Assembly: GCA_963843085.1 (NCBI GenBank)
Contig: CAWJJG010000011.1
Location: forward strand, 806,001 to 870,000
Reading direction: 5' to 3'
Length of the DNA: 64,000 nt
Source: DASUPK01 sp963843085
Lineage (GTDB): Bacteria > Actinomycetota > Thermoleophilia > Solirubrobacterales > 70-9
The translations under genes and the position numbers were made by a program. This document shows positions 55,758 to 64,000 of this stretch, in pieces. Position 1 is the first letter of the stretch; the number at the start of each line of letters is the position of its first letter. Under the pieces are notes generated by a model that was not told the origin of the DNA, made no database searches, and saw nothing but the letters and a program-made list of their open reading frames with translations.

Positions 55758-57575
55758 ATGGAGAGCGCAACGATCGCGGCCAGCGGCAGCGCCGCGGAGT
55801 CCAGCACGCAGAGCAAGACGATCGCGGATCTCGCACCGCTCGCCGCGCAGCGACACGGCGATCTCCAGGCCGTCACCTACAAGGACGAGTCGGGACGGTG
55901 GGTCTCCGAGACCTACCGAGAGGTGGGCGAGATCGTCCGCCGGCTCGCCCTCGGCCTGATCGAGCTCGGGATCGAGAAGGGCGACAAGGTCTCGATCCTC
56001 GCCAATACCCGCCCCGAGTGGACCTACTTCGACTTCGCGGCGCTCAGCGTCGGTGCGACGGTGGTTCCGATCTACCAGACGAACTCGCCCGACGAGTGCC
56101 AGTACGTCCTCGAGAACTCCGACGCCAAGGCGGTGATCGTCGAGGACGGCGAGCAGCTCGCCAAGATCGACGAGGTTCGCGACCGGGTGCCGAAGCTCGA
56201 GCACGTGATCCGCATGGAGGGCTCAGGGGGCGACGCGGTTTCGATGCAGGAGCTGGTCGAGGCCGGATCGAGACGCTCGGACTCCGAGTGGGAGCAGCGC
56301 TGGCAGTCAGTGACCCCGGACGACATCTGCACCTTCATCTACACCTCGGGCACCACCGGGCCCCCGAAGGGCTGCGTGATCTCCCACGGCAACTACCGCT
56401 CGATGGTCACGATGGCGCTCGACGAGAGCGTCCTCGACAGCGACACCACCACCTATCTCTTCCTGCCGCTGGCCCACTCCTTCGCCCTGCTGATCCAGTT
56501 CCTGAGCTTCGACCTGGGCGGGAACATCGCCTACTGGGAGCGCGATCCGCTGAAGATCATCCCGAACCTCACCGAGGTGAAGCCCGACTACTTCCCCTCG
56601 GTCCCGAGGATCTTCGAGAAGATCTACACCGCCGCGACCGGCGAAATCGAGAAGACCGGCGGCATCAAGAAGCTCGTCTTCAACTGGGCGATCGGGGTCG
56701 GCACGAAGGTCCGCAGGAAGGAGCGCGCCGGCGAGCCGCTCGGCTGGCTGCTGCACAAGCAGTACGAGATCGCCGACAAGCAGGTGCTCTCCAAGATCAG
56801 GGCTCTGTTCGGCGGCAACATCAAGAACTGCGTGACCGGCGCCGCGCCGATCAACCCCGAGATCCTGCGCTTCTTCGACGCTGCGGGAATCCTCGTCCTC
56901 GAGGGCTGGGGGATGACCGAGACCTCAACCGCGGCCACCGTGGCCCGGCCCGACGCCTTCAAGTTCGGCAAGGTGGGCCGCGCGTTCGCGGGCTGCGAGA
57001 TCAGGATCGCCGACGACGGCGAGATCCTGGTCCGCGGGCCCAACGTCTTCCAGGGGTACTACAAGAACGAGGAGGCCACCAGGGAGACCATCACGGACGG
57101 CTGGCTCCACACGGGCGACATCGGCGAGCTCGACGCCGACGGCTACCTCTCGATCACCGGCCGCAAGAAGGACATCATCATCACCGCGGGCGGCAAGAAC
57201 ATCACGCCGGCGAACCTGGAGGCGGAGATCAAGCAGAGCCCGTACGTCTCCCAGTGCGTGGTGATCGGCGACCGCAGGCCCTATCTGGTCGCTCTGATCA
57301 CGCTCGACATGGAGGAGTGCGCCAAGCTCTGTGAGGAGAAGGGGTGGCCCACCGATCCGGCCGAGCTCCGCAACAACGATGAGATGCGGTCGATCATCCA
57401 GAAGCACATCGACCAGATCAACGAGAAGTTCGCCCGGGTCGAGCAGGTGAAGAAGTTCGAGATCCTGCCCCACGACCTCTCGCAGGAGACGGGCGAGCTG
57501 ACGCCGACGATGAAGGTGAAGCGCAACGTCGTGGCGGACAAGTTCGAGAAGGACGTCGAGTCCCTTTACGGGTAG
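55758..57575 (+). CDS. Long-chain acyl-CoA synthetase (FadD-like AMP-binding enzyme)
   Basis: This 605-residue adenylate-forming ligase activates fatty acids to acyl-CoA via acyl-AMP. The P-loop is FIYTSGTTGPPKGCVISHGN, and VLEGWGMTETS is the A5 motif. LHTGDIGELDADGYLSITGRKKDIIITAGGKNI carries the hinge and the GRKKD A8 motif with the catalytic Lys region. Length is typical of bacterial long-chain synthetases. It has no membrane segment. Its 3' end is 12 bases from the glycerate kinase start, possibly one transcript. It would supply acyl-CoAs to the dehydrogenases near the window start. Confidence 0.95.
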   Translation: MESATIAASGSAAESSTQSKTIADLAPLAAQRHGDLQAVTYKDESGRWVSETYREVGEIVRRLALGLIELGIEKGDKVSILANTRPEWTYFDFAALSVGATVVPIYQTNSPDECQYVLENSDAKAVIVEDGEQLAKIDEVRDRVPKLEHVIRMEGSGGDAVSMQELVEAGSRRSDSEWEQRWQSVTPDDICTFIYTSGTTGPPKGCVISHGNYRSMVTMALDESVLDSDTTTYLFLPLAHSFALLIQFLSFDLGGNIAYWERDPLKIIPNLTEVKPDYFPSVPRIFEKIYTAATGEIEKTGGIKKLVFNWAIGVGTKVRRKERAGEPLGWLLHKQYEIADKQVLSKIRALFGGNIKNCVTGAAPINPEILRFFDAAGILVLEGWGMTETSTAATVARPDAFKFGKVGRAFAGCEIRIADDGEILVRGPNVFQGYYKNEEATRETITDGWLHTGDIGELDADGYLSITGRKKDIIITAGGKNITPANLEAEIKQSPYVSQCVVIGDRRPYLVALITLDMEECAKLCEEKGWPTDPAELRNNDEMRSIIQKHIDQINEKFARVEQVKKFEILPHDLSQETGELTPTMKVKRNVVADKFEKDVESLYG

Positions 57576-57587
57576 TCGGCGCTGAGC

Positions 57588-58568
57588 TTGGCGACCTTTC
57601 TAGTCGCACCGGATTCGTTCAAGGGGACCCTGAGCGCGAAGCAGGTCGCCGAGGCGATCGGCCGCGGTGTCGAGCAGGCCGGTGCCCGGGCCGAGCTCTC
57701 CCCCGCCGCCGACGGCGGAGAGGGCACGGCCGAGGTCCTGCTCGACGCGATGGACGGCGAATGGCGAACCGCGCAGGCACATGACCCGCTCGGCGATTCG
57801 ATCGAGGCGCGGTACGCGCTGCTCCGCGACGGCTCGACGGCGATCGTCGAGGCGGCGGCCGCATCCGGCCTCGGCCTCGTCCCAGAGTCGAGGCTGGACC
57901 CGCAGAAGGCGAGCAGCGCCGGCACGGGGGAGCTGATCGCCGCGGCAGTCGAGTCCGGCGCCCGCCGCGTCCTGGTCGCCGCGGGCGGCACCGCGACGGT
58001 GGACGGGGGGCGTGGGGCGATCGAGGCGCTCCAGGAGAGCGGCGGCTCCTTTGAGGCGACTCTGGAGGTCCTCTGCGACACCTCAGTGCCGTTCGAGCGC
58101 TCCGCCGAGGAGTTTGCGGCGCAGAAAGGCGCCTCGCCGGAGCAGGTCGCTCAGCTCAGCTCGCGCCTGATCGCCCTCGCGGGCACCCTCCCGCGAGATC
58201 CGCGCGGACACGCGATGACCGGAGCGGCCGGCGGCCTCTCCGGCGGCCTCTGGGCCGTCTTCGGCGCCCGCCTGGTCCCCGGGGCGGCATTCGTGCTCGG
58301 GGTGATCGGCTTCGACGGGCGCCTGGAGGACGCGGACGCCGTGATCACCGGCGAGGGCCGCTTCGACGAGCAGAGCTTCGAGGGGAAGCTCGTCGGTCAG
58401 GTGGCGAGGAGAGGCAGGGAGGCTCGCCGTCCGGTGCACGTGATCGCCGGTTCGAGCGCCGTGGATGCGGCGACGGCCGATCGGAGAGGCATCGCCTCCG
58501 TCAGCGAGGCCGGATCGCTCGAGGCGATCAGCGACGCCGCCGCCGCGATCGCCGACCCGGCCGGCTGA
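57588..58568 (+). CDS. Glycerate kinase (GarK/GlxK type)
   Basis: This 326-residue kinase phosphorylates D-glycerate, in the glycerate kinase type-1 family. It starts at TTG 57588. LVAPDSFKGTLSAKQVAEAIGRGVEQAG is the family's N-terminal signature, AADGGEGTAEVLLDA the nucleotide/substrate motif, GGTATVDGGRGAIEALQ the ATP site, and ITGEGRFDEQSFEGKL carries the catalytic Asp region. It links glyoxylate or serine breakdown to glycolysis. It lies between the acyl-CoA synthetase and the convergent secreted hydrolase. Confidence 0.94.
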   Translation: MATFLVAPDSFKGTLSAKQVAEAIGRGVEQAGARAELSPAADGGEGTAEVLLDAMDGEWRTAQAHDPLGDSIEARYALLRDGSTAIVEAAAASGLGLVPESRLDPQKASSAGTGELIAAAVESGARRVLVAAGGTATVDGGRGAIEALQESGGSFEATLEVLCDTSVPFERSAEEFAAQKGASPEQVAQLSSRLIALAGTLPRDPRGHAMTGAAGGLSGGLWAVFGARLVPGAAFVLGVIGFDGRLEDADAVITGEGRFDEQSFEGKLVGQVARRGREARRPVHVIAGSSAVDAATADRRGIASVSEAGSLEAISDAAAAIADPAG

Positions 58569-58577
58569 GGCCCCGGA

Positions 58578-61151
58578 TCAGGGCGGGCCGGTCCAACCCG
58601 CCGCGTAGCAGGGGTTGGGGCCGCAGGGATCGGTGATCGTGCCGTTCAGATTGAGGAAGTCCGCGATCTGAGCGCGGACCTCCGGCGTCTGCCGGATCAC
58701 CGTGTCATGCGGGTCGACCCCGAAGGAATCGTCCGGTGCAGTATTCGTGATCGGCGCGGGATCGGTGCCGAGCGTCCCGCCCGCGCGCTTCGGTCCGATG
58801 TCCCAGACGAAGAACCCGTTGCCGTCGGCGGCGGGACCCGAGAGGTCCCCCAGGTGCGGGATATCCGGGAAGAAGTCGACGAACCCCGGAGTCCGTCCCG
58901 GGTCGAGCGTCGGGTAGCGAAGCGGCGCGCCGATGGTCCTGGCCTCGACCGATGTCGTGACGTTGGATACCTGATGGTCTCCATATGCCATCTCGATCAG
59001 CACGTGGTGCGCCGGGGTGCCCGGCAGCGGGTTGCTGGTCATGTGGTTCGCGTAGCCGTCGGGCTCGCCGCGATCCCAGAGCAGCTGGATCATCGCGAGC
59101 AGCAGGGGACGGTCCGACTCGTTCGGATAGGACGGGTAGAGGATTGACGCGTAGACGGCGAAGTCGACGCTGCGGGTGAGCAGGGTCGAGTAGTTCATGC
59201 CGGGCACGTAGAGAACGGTCCGGGTGATGTCCGGCTCGACCGCGGTGAGGGCGCCGCCCGCGATTCCGCCCTGGCTGTTGCCGTAGTAATAGAGGCCCGA
59301 GCCGTGGTCGATGAGCGACTGCCCGCCGTTGTCCTGGAACGCCGGGTCGCTCGAGAAGCCATCCGAGTACATCAGCAGCCGACCCAGGTAGATGAAGTTG
59401 AGGAATCCCTGCTGCAGTCCGTCGGGGAGGGGCTGGAACTTCGAGAGGTCCTGCAGCGCCAGGGCCGCCGTCCCGACGTCGTCCTCCATCATTCCCGTGA
59501 AGTCCGTGGCGCAGGTCAGCACTCCGTGGTCGTTGCCCAGCGTCCTGACGTCTGTCGTGTGCACCTCGGTGTAGTCGCCGAACAGGCCGTGCCCGTACAT
59601 CGAGGGTCGCACCTGGTGATCGCGGTTCCAGACGCCGGATCCCGGGCTGGTCTCGCTGACCGCCGACAGCGGGATGTTGCACGTGAACCGCGCCGTCATC
59701 GTCCCGTTCCGCTGCGGATCTCCGTTGGAGTCGAGATTGAAATGACCGCCCGGCTGATAGACGCCGCTGCCGTTGCTGCAACCTGAGCTCAGGAAGCAGG
59801 GCACCTGGTAGGTGCCGGTGACCTCGCGGAAGTTCTGGGCCTCGTGGCCGTTGTTGAGCGGGTTGGTCGGGTCATTCTTCGTCAGGACGCTGGTCACCGT
59901 GAAGGGCGATGCATTCCCCTGCATGTTCCCGTCGCCGGGAGTGTTGTCGCCGAGGTCCGCCAGCCCCCTATTCCGGATCGAGAGCATTCGATCGGTGATG
60001 TTCGGGGTGCTGGCGACCGTGAAGTCCCAGGCGTCGTACAGGTTGGCCCTGGGGATGCCGGCCTGCTGGAGCGTCCCGAGGATCTCGTTGAAGTGTGCGC
60101 GGCGGCTCTCGATGGCGGGCACGTCGGTCGTGACGCCGTCGCGATAGAGGGCGAAGCCCGGTGGCGCGGGGATCACGTTGCCGGCGGAATCCTTCAGGTC
60201 GCGCATCGCGACGATGTAGCGGTGGCCCTCGATCAGGTTCTTGCCGGGCCGGATGATCAGATCGGTGTTCGCCGGACCGGTGGCGTTCGAGTCGAGCTCC
60301 GACCAGATCAGCTGACGCTGCCCGGTGGCGGCGTCGATCAGCACGATCGGCTGGTTCGGCGCGAAGGCCTGGTCCATGTCCGTGAGCGGCACGGCGCCCG
60401 TCTTCTGGATGGCGGTCGGGTTGTCGAGCCCGGGAATCCTCGTGACGATGCTCTCGCCGGGACTGAAGCCATCGCTCTGGTTGATGCCGGCGGGATCGAT
60501 ATGGACGCCGCGGACGTTGGCGGGCGTCGAGTCGATGCTCAGATCGACCCGGCGGCCGGTGGGCTCGCTCCCGTCGGCCACGGTGTAGTGGTCGCTGGGC
60601 CAGGGGAACAGGCAGTTCGTCCCCGGGCTCGCAATGGTCTCGCAGCGGACGGCCTTCGAAAGAGCCGCGCATTGAGGCACCGACTGAGCGACTGACGCCC
60701 GGCCCTTCGGCGACTTGCCCTTGCGGTGCTTCTTGTGCTTGCCCGGCACCTTCGCGGTGAGGAGCAGATTGCTCGCGCCGCAACCCTGGAGAACGTCGTG
60801 CCCCGCGGAACTGAGGGCGAGCGAGAAGGTTCGCTTCCCCGGGCGCGCCTTGACGCGCCGCGGATCGCTCAACGCAGGGCCGCCGCCGAATCCGCGCACC
60901 GCGAGGACCAGCTTGCGCTTCTTGGTCGAGCGGACGACCACCTTCACCTGGCCGGAGGAGAGCAGCGCCTGGTCGCTCTGGCTGCCGCCCTTGAACTTGA
61001 GGGCGAGGCTCTTGCCCTTGGAGTGATGCTTGGCGAGCGCGGGCCCGGCGGTCACAGCGAGCGCCGCGAGCGCGCAGGCGCAGACGATCAGCGCTGCCAG
61101 CGTACGGCGACCGGTCCCTCGGCCCTCGAACAATGCCTCTCCTCTCTCCAT
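58578..61151 (-). CDS. Large secreted alpha/beta-hydrolase-like protein
   Basis: This 857-residue exported protein has a signal peptide (TLAALIVCACALAALAVTAGPALA) followed by a Lys-rich beta region (35-135). A long domain then contains the nucleophile elbow YYYGNSQGGIAGGALTAVEP (GxSxG, Ser in NSQGG), preceded by HGLFGDYTEVHTTD and FTGMMEDDVG. A candidate acid/His pair is in YGDHQVSNVTT. Extracellular esterase or PHA-depolymerase-like activity is possible. The long N-terminal sugar-binding-like region (LPWPSDHY type) fits no family I can name. It is convergent with glycerate kinase. Confidence 0.8.
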   Translation of the reverse strand: MERGEALFEGRGTGRRTLAALIVCACALAALAVTAGPALAKHHSKGKSLALKFKGGSQSDQALLSSGQVKVVVRSTKKRKLVLAVRGFGGGPALSDPRRVKARPGKRTFSLALSSAGHDVLQGCGASNLLLTAKVPGKHKKHRKGKSPKGRASVAQSVPQCAALSKAVRCETIASPGTNCLFPWPSDHYTVADGSEPTGRRVDLSIDSTPANVRGVHIDPAGINQSDGFSPGESIVTRIPGLDNPTAIQKTGAVPLTDMDQAFAPNQPIVLIDAATGQRQLIWSELDSNATGPANTDLIIRPGKNLIEGHRYIVAMRDLKDSAGNVIPAPPGFALYRDGVTTDVPAIESRRAHFNEILGTLQQAGIPRANLYDAWDFTVASTPNITDRMLSIRNRGLADLGDNTPGDGNMQGNASPFTVTSVLTKNDPTNPLNNGHEAQNFREVTGTYQVPCFLSSGCSNGSGVYQPGGHFNLDSNGDPQRNGTMTARFTCNIPLSAVSETSPGSGVWNRDHQVRPSMYGHGLFGDYTEVHTTDVRTLGNDHGVLTCATDFTGMMEDDVGTAALALQDLSKFQPLPDGLQQGFLNFIYLGRLLMYSDGFSSDPAFQDNGGQSLIDHGSGLYYYGNSQGGIAGGALTAVEPDITRTVLYVPGMNYSTLLTRSVDFAVYASILYPSYPNESDRPLLLAMIQLLWDRGEPDGYANHMTSNPLPGTPAHHVLIEMAYGDHQVSNVTTSVEARTIGAPLRYPTLDPGRTPGFVDFFPDIPHLGDLSGPAADGNGFFVWDIGPKRAGGTLGTDPAPITNTAPDDSFGVDPHDTVIRQTPEVRAQIADFLNLNGTITDPCGPNPCYAAGWTGPP

Positions 61152-61247
61152 TCCTCAGGACCTCCCTGGTCCTGCCGGGAACCTATCACCACGGCGGCAT
61201 GCGGTGCGGCCGCGATGGCTTCTGGCGGATGAGCGAGACTGCGCGGG

Positions 61248-61316
61248 GTGCCGCTGGTGACGGGCGCGGACAGCGGCATCGGCGAGGCGACCGTCCGCGA
61301 CGCGCATCGCGGCTAG
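61248..61316 (+). pseudogene. Short-chain-dehydrogenase 5' remnant
   Basis: Twenty-two codons from GTG 61248 read VPLVTGADSGIGEATVRDAH-RG-stop. TGADSGIG is the SDR cofactor motif (TGxxxGIG). After the TAG (61314-61316) no SDR continuation is visible, and the patatin gene occupies the other strand. It is the beginning of a lost SDR gene. It lies in the 161-bp gap between the secreted hydrolase and the patatin gene. Confidence 0.6.
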
Positions 61317-62593
61317 CTCTTCTCCGCCGCCTCCGCCTCGTCCGACTGCCGCAGGAGCGCACCTGTCGTCTGCTCGAGGAGCCGGCGCCAGGCCGACATC
61401 CCCTTTTCCTCCTCCTCGACCGTCTCGATCACCCGCTGGACGCGGCGCGCCGAGATCTCGATCCCGTGCCGGGCCGCCATCTCCTTGTAGCGCTCGTAGT
61501 CGCGGGCGAGCCTGACCGTGACCGACTCAAAGCCGTGCTTGGCGATCTGAAGGCGGGCCGAGTAGTCGAGGATCGAGGTCCCGAACATGAGCTCGTCGTC
61601 GAACTCGGGCTCGATCAGGATGATGTCGACGTCGGGGAAGCGCTCGTTCCAGGACTGGACGGCCAGGTGGAGCCGCGCGTGCGCCATCAGGCGGAAGGCC
61701 TGGTTGCCGATCGCGGGCATCCCCATGTCGGCCACGCGCCGGACCCGGGAGCCGAAGACGGTCGGGATCTTGGTCTCGAAGTCGTTGACGTAGGGGACGA
61801 GCGGGTTGACCACGACGATGAACTTTGCACCCGCCTCGACCGCGACGTCCACGTTCGTGGTCGAGACGATGCCGCCGTCAACCAGCTGCCTGCCACGCAG
61901 CTCGTAGGGCTCGTACACGATCGGCAGGGCGCCTGACGCCGCCACCGCGCGAGAGATCGGCACGTTGTCCCACTCCCCCTCGCCGAAGACGATCCGCTCG
62001 CAGGTGTCGAGATCGGTTGCCGTGATTCGGAGGTCGGAACCGAGCTCGCGGAAGTCGTTGGTGCGGTCGGGATCCGAGAGCACGTTGCGCATGTACTGCT
62101 CGATCCCGCGGTTGTGGTAGATGCCGGTCGGCAGCCCCTCCGCGAGCCCCATGACCACATCCACCATGGAGATCTCGCCGATGTTCCCGGCGAGCCGGCG
62201 CACGGTCGCGGCCATTCTGAGGGGCAGCAGGGCGAGCCGGTTCGCGAATCCCCTGTAGTTCGGGCGGAGCAGCGTGCGCAGCGACGCGTTCTCGATCGGA
62301 GAGGGAAGCGCCTTGTCGAGGACGCGGAACATCTCCTCCGGCGTGACGCCGTTCGCGACCATGCTCGCCACGAAGGCGCCGGCGCTCGTCCCGACGTAGA
62401 TGTCGAAGTCGTTGACCGTGCGGTTGACGGCGAGTAGGTCGAAGGCCCGCAGCGCGCCCATCTCGTAGACGCCGCCGGTGAACCCGCCTCCACCGAGCAC
62501 CAATGCGGTCTTGTCGCCCCGACCGCGACGCCGTCTCCCTTTGCCGCTATTGCGTCTGCCGTCGGGGCCGTCGAACTGGACGACTTTCCCCAT
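61313..62593 (-). CDS. Patatin-like phospholipase
   Basis: This 426-residue enzyme starts at ATG 62593. The patatin motifs are GGGGFTGG (oxyanion hole, residues 34-41), the nucleophile elbow GTSAG (68-72, Ser70) and the catalytic Asp in VDGGIV. A basic low-complexity stretch at 12-30 (RRNSGKGRRRRGRGDK) may bind membranes. It hydrolyses acyl ester bonds of lipids in the cytosol or at the membrane. An earlier GTG at 62620 would start inside repeat copy E and is not used. It is divergent from the PBP4 gene. Confidence 0.93.
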   Translation of the reverse strand: MGKVVQFDGPDGRRNSGKGRRRRGRGDKTALVLGGGGFTGGVYEMGALRAFDLLAVNRTVNDFDIYVGTSAGAFVASMVANGVTPEEMFRVLDKALPSPIENASLRTLLRPNYRGFANRLALLPLRMAATVRRLAGNIGEISMVDVVMGLAEGLPTGIYHNRGIEQYMRNVLSDPDRTNDFRELGSDLRITATDLDTCERIVFGEGEWDNVPISRAVAASGALPIVYEPYELRGRQLVDGGIVSTTNVDVAVEAGAKFIVVVNPLVPYVNDFETKIPTVFGSRVRRVADMGMPAIGNQAFRLMAHARLHLAVQSWNERFPDVDIILIEPEFDDELMFGTSILDYSARLQIAKHGFESVTVRLARDYERYKEMAARHGIEISARRVQRVIETVEEEEKGMSAWRRLLEQTTGALLRQSDEAEAAEKS

Positions 62594-62610
62594 CAGAAAG
62601 GGGATTATGG

Positions 62611-62649
62611 CAGCGGCCACTGCCTATGGCCGCGATTGATGGCGAAGCC
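62611..62649 (+). repeat. Structured intergenic repeat, shortened copy E
   Basis: AGCGGCCAC (62612-62620) followed by TGCCTAT, GGCCGC and GATTGATGGCGAAGCC. The P1 arms remain (GCGGCC/GGCCGC hairpin), as does the ATGGCGAAGCC tail, but about 55 central bases (P2, P3, P4 and the AGCGACTTA segment) are missing. It lies in the 93-bp divergent region between patatin and PBP4, not at a 3' end. Confidence 0.6.
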
Positions 62650-62686
62650 GCAACCTCGACCGCGCAAGGCTGTTTGATGGGGGGTG

Positions 62687-63979
62687 ATGCTCAGGCTCAA
62701 AGGGGTGATCACGCTCGCGCTGCTCGCATTGGCGCTCGCCGTGCCGGGTGCCCAGGCACGCCCGCAGGGGCCCGACAAGGCCTTCAGGACGCCGATCGCC
62801 CATGGAGCCGCGGCCGCGCATACGGCGGTCTCCCGCGGCAAGCTCGCGAGAGGCCTTGCCAAGCTCTTCCGCAAGGTCGGCAAGAGCGGCGCGTTCGTCT
62901 TCGACGCCGGCACGCATCAGAAGCTCTTCGGCCGAAAGGGGGGGCGCGCCCGAATCCTCGCGTCGAACTCGAAGCTCTTCACCGCTTCGACGGCGATGTC
63001 CCGCTTCGGGCCTGAGGGCCGCCTGCACACCACGGCCTGGTCCAGCGACCCGATCAGCGACGGGATCAGCCAGGGCCTGTATCTGCGCGGGGGCGGAGAC
63101 CCGACGCTGAGCACCGCCGGGCTGACCAAGCTCGCCGACCGTGTCCGCGCGTCCGGCGTGACCACCGTGCAGGGCCCGCTCCGCTACGACGCGTCATACC
63201 TCGACGGCCAGAGCGGAGTCCCCGAGCACGGCATCACCTTTGAGAGCGTCGGCCACCTCTCCGGCCTGCAATTCGACTACGGCTCGCCCAGCGATCCCGC
63301 GAAGACCGCAGCCCAGCGCTTCGAGGATGCGCTTCGGAAGGCCGGGGTCTCGATCGGGAACAGCGTCAACCCCGCCGAGGTGCCGCCCGGAGCGCTGCAG
63401 GTAGCCGACTTCTCCTCACCCACCATGGCCGAGATCGTCCAGGACACGCTCGTCCCGTCGAACAACTATCTCGCGGAGATGCTGCTCAAGGACGTCGGCT
63501 CCCAGTTCGGCGGTATCGGCTCCACCGCAGGTGGGATCGGGGTCGTCCGGCAGTTCGCCGCCAAGCAGGGCGCCAGGTTCAACGGCGAGAACGGGTCCGG
63601 GCTCACCCGCCGCAACAAGGCGTCGCCGGTGTCCGTCGTCAAGCTGCTCGACTCAATGATCGAAGTCGGCCAGAACGATTCGCCGGAGGAACAGCTCGCC
63701 CAGGAGCGGCTGCGCGACACCTGGATCGGCTCACTCGCCGTGGCGGGCCGAAGCGGAACCGTCGCCCATCGCATGCGGGGCACGGCGGCGTCCGGAAGGT
63801 GCCATCTGAAGACCGGGACCCTCAATGGGGTCAGCGCGCTCTCCGGCTACTGCTTCCGGGGCGGGAATGACGCCGCGCACGCGGTGACCTTCTCGCTGCT
63901 GATGAACAAGACGGACGTGAACCGCGCCCACCTCGTCCAGGACCGAATGGCGGCCCTGATCGCCCGCTACCGGCACTAG
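62687..63979 (+). CDS. dacB: D-alanyl-D-alanine carboxypeptidase / endopeptidase (PBP4, peptidase S13)
   Basis: This 430-residue exported penicillin-binding protein has an N-terminal signal (LRLKGVITLALLALALAVPGAQA). The SxxK motif is SNSK (Ser93, Lys96), SxN is SNN in VPSNNYLAEM, and KTG is LKTGTLNG. The inserted domain between SxxK and SxN, typical of S13 enzymes, is present but short, so the protein is a compact PBP4. It trims or cross-link-edits peptidoglycan outside the membrane. The start is ATG 62687; GTG 62684 is equally possible. Confidence 0.94.
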   Translation: MLRLKGVITLALLALALAVPGAQARPQGPDKAFRTPIAHGAAAAHTAVSRGKLARGLAKLFRKVGKSGAFVFDAGTHQKLFGRKGGRARILASNSKLFTASTAMSRFGPEGRLHTTAWSSDPISDGISQGLYLRGGGDPTLSTAGLTKLADRVRASGVTTVQGPLRYDASYLDGQSGVPEHGITFESVGHLSGLQFDYGSPSDPAKTAAQRFEDALRKAGVSIGNSVNPAEVPPGALQVADFSSPTMAEIVQDTLVPSNNYLAEMLLKDVGSQFGGIGSTAGGIGVVRQFAAKQGARFNGENGSGLTRRNKASPVSVVKLLDSMIEVGQNDSPEEQLAQERLRDTWIGSLAVAGRSGTVAHRMRGTAASGRCHLKTGTLNGVSALSGYCFRGGNDAAHAVTFSLLMNKTDVNRAHLVQDRMAALIARYRH

Positions 63980-64000
63980 CTAGACGCGCCCGCGCGGCGG

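Noticed and set aside
1..64000. CRISPR arrays, rRNA, insertion sequences with transposases
   Set aside because: No evenly spaced identical repeats, no rRNA-like sequence and no transposase or integrase motif were found on either strand.

Overview
The window is GC-rich (roughly two-thirds G+C by eye), densely coded actinobacterial DNA with many GTG and TTG starts. The six-gene MCE cluster, ChoD-like GMC oxidase, MMPL transporters, many acyl-CoA enzymes and Ig-like secreted proteins suggest a soil actinobacterium. A Thermoleophilia/Solirubrobacterales-type genome is my best guess; no rRNA or marker gene here proves it. No gene-free stretch exceeds 300 bases except 49843-50908, which holds a frame-broken gene end.

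Layout. 1-7388: the tail of an MMPL transporter, a membrane GGDEF/HD-GYP protein, a cytochrome P450, then a divergent lipid-catabolism run with two acyl-CoA dehydrogenases interleaved with SnoaL-like proteins. 7606-18751: MMPL and MFS exporters, a frame-disrupted thioesterase, two SDRs, a lactonase-like MBL protein, PlsC, glycerol kinase, a glycosyltransferase, a stand-alone biotinyl carrier and an enoyl-CoA hydratase. 18748-23675: a second MMPL, an RpoD-like sigma factor with altered promoter-contact residues, a GH3 enzyme and a cupin. 23719-31924: bioB-bioF-bioD, then two MFS exporters (one with an in-frame stop) and a MarR regulator, then bioA. 31925-34360: rubredoxin, NUDIX, a membrane protein and a PPOX-like protein.

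34357-47804 is a lipid/steroid-like uptake region on the minus strand: TetR regulator, six MCE genes, an SCP2 sterol-carrier protein and an unknown protein, with a divergent ChoD-like oxidase. No YrbE permease genes are present. 47888-64000: superoxide dismutase, a TVP38 membrane protein, tRNA-Pro(CGG), secreted and envelope proteins, a DsbA-like protein, NIF3, acyl-CoA synthetase, glycerate kinase, a large secreted alpha/beta-hydrolase-like protein, patatin and a PBP4 carboxypeptidase.

The most unusual signal is a dispersed, structured intergenic repeat of about 85-97 nt. There are four full copies (A-D) and one shortened copy (E). Each full copy lies at the 3' end of a gene, in that gene's orientation, and three supply its TAG stop codon. 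Two of its stems show compensatory base changes between copies, which suggests selection on RNA or cruciform structure. Several coding disruptions (thioesterase, MFS, Ig-like tail) are either real decay or assembly indels and should be checked against reads.
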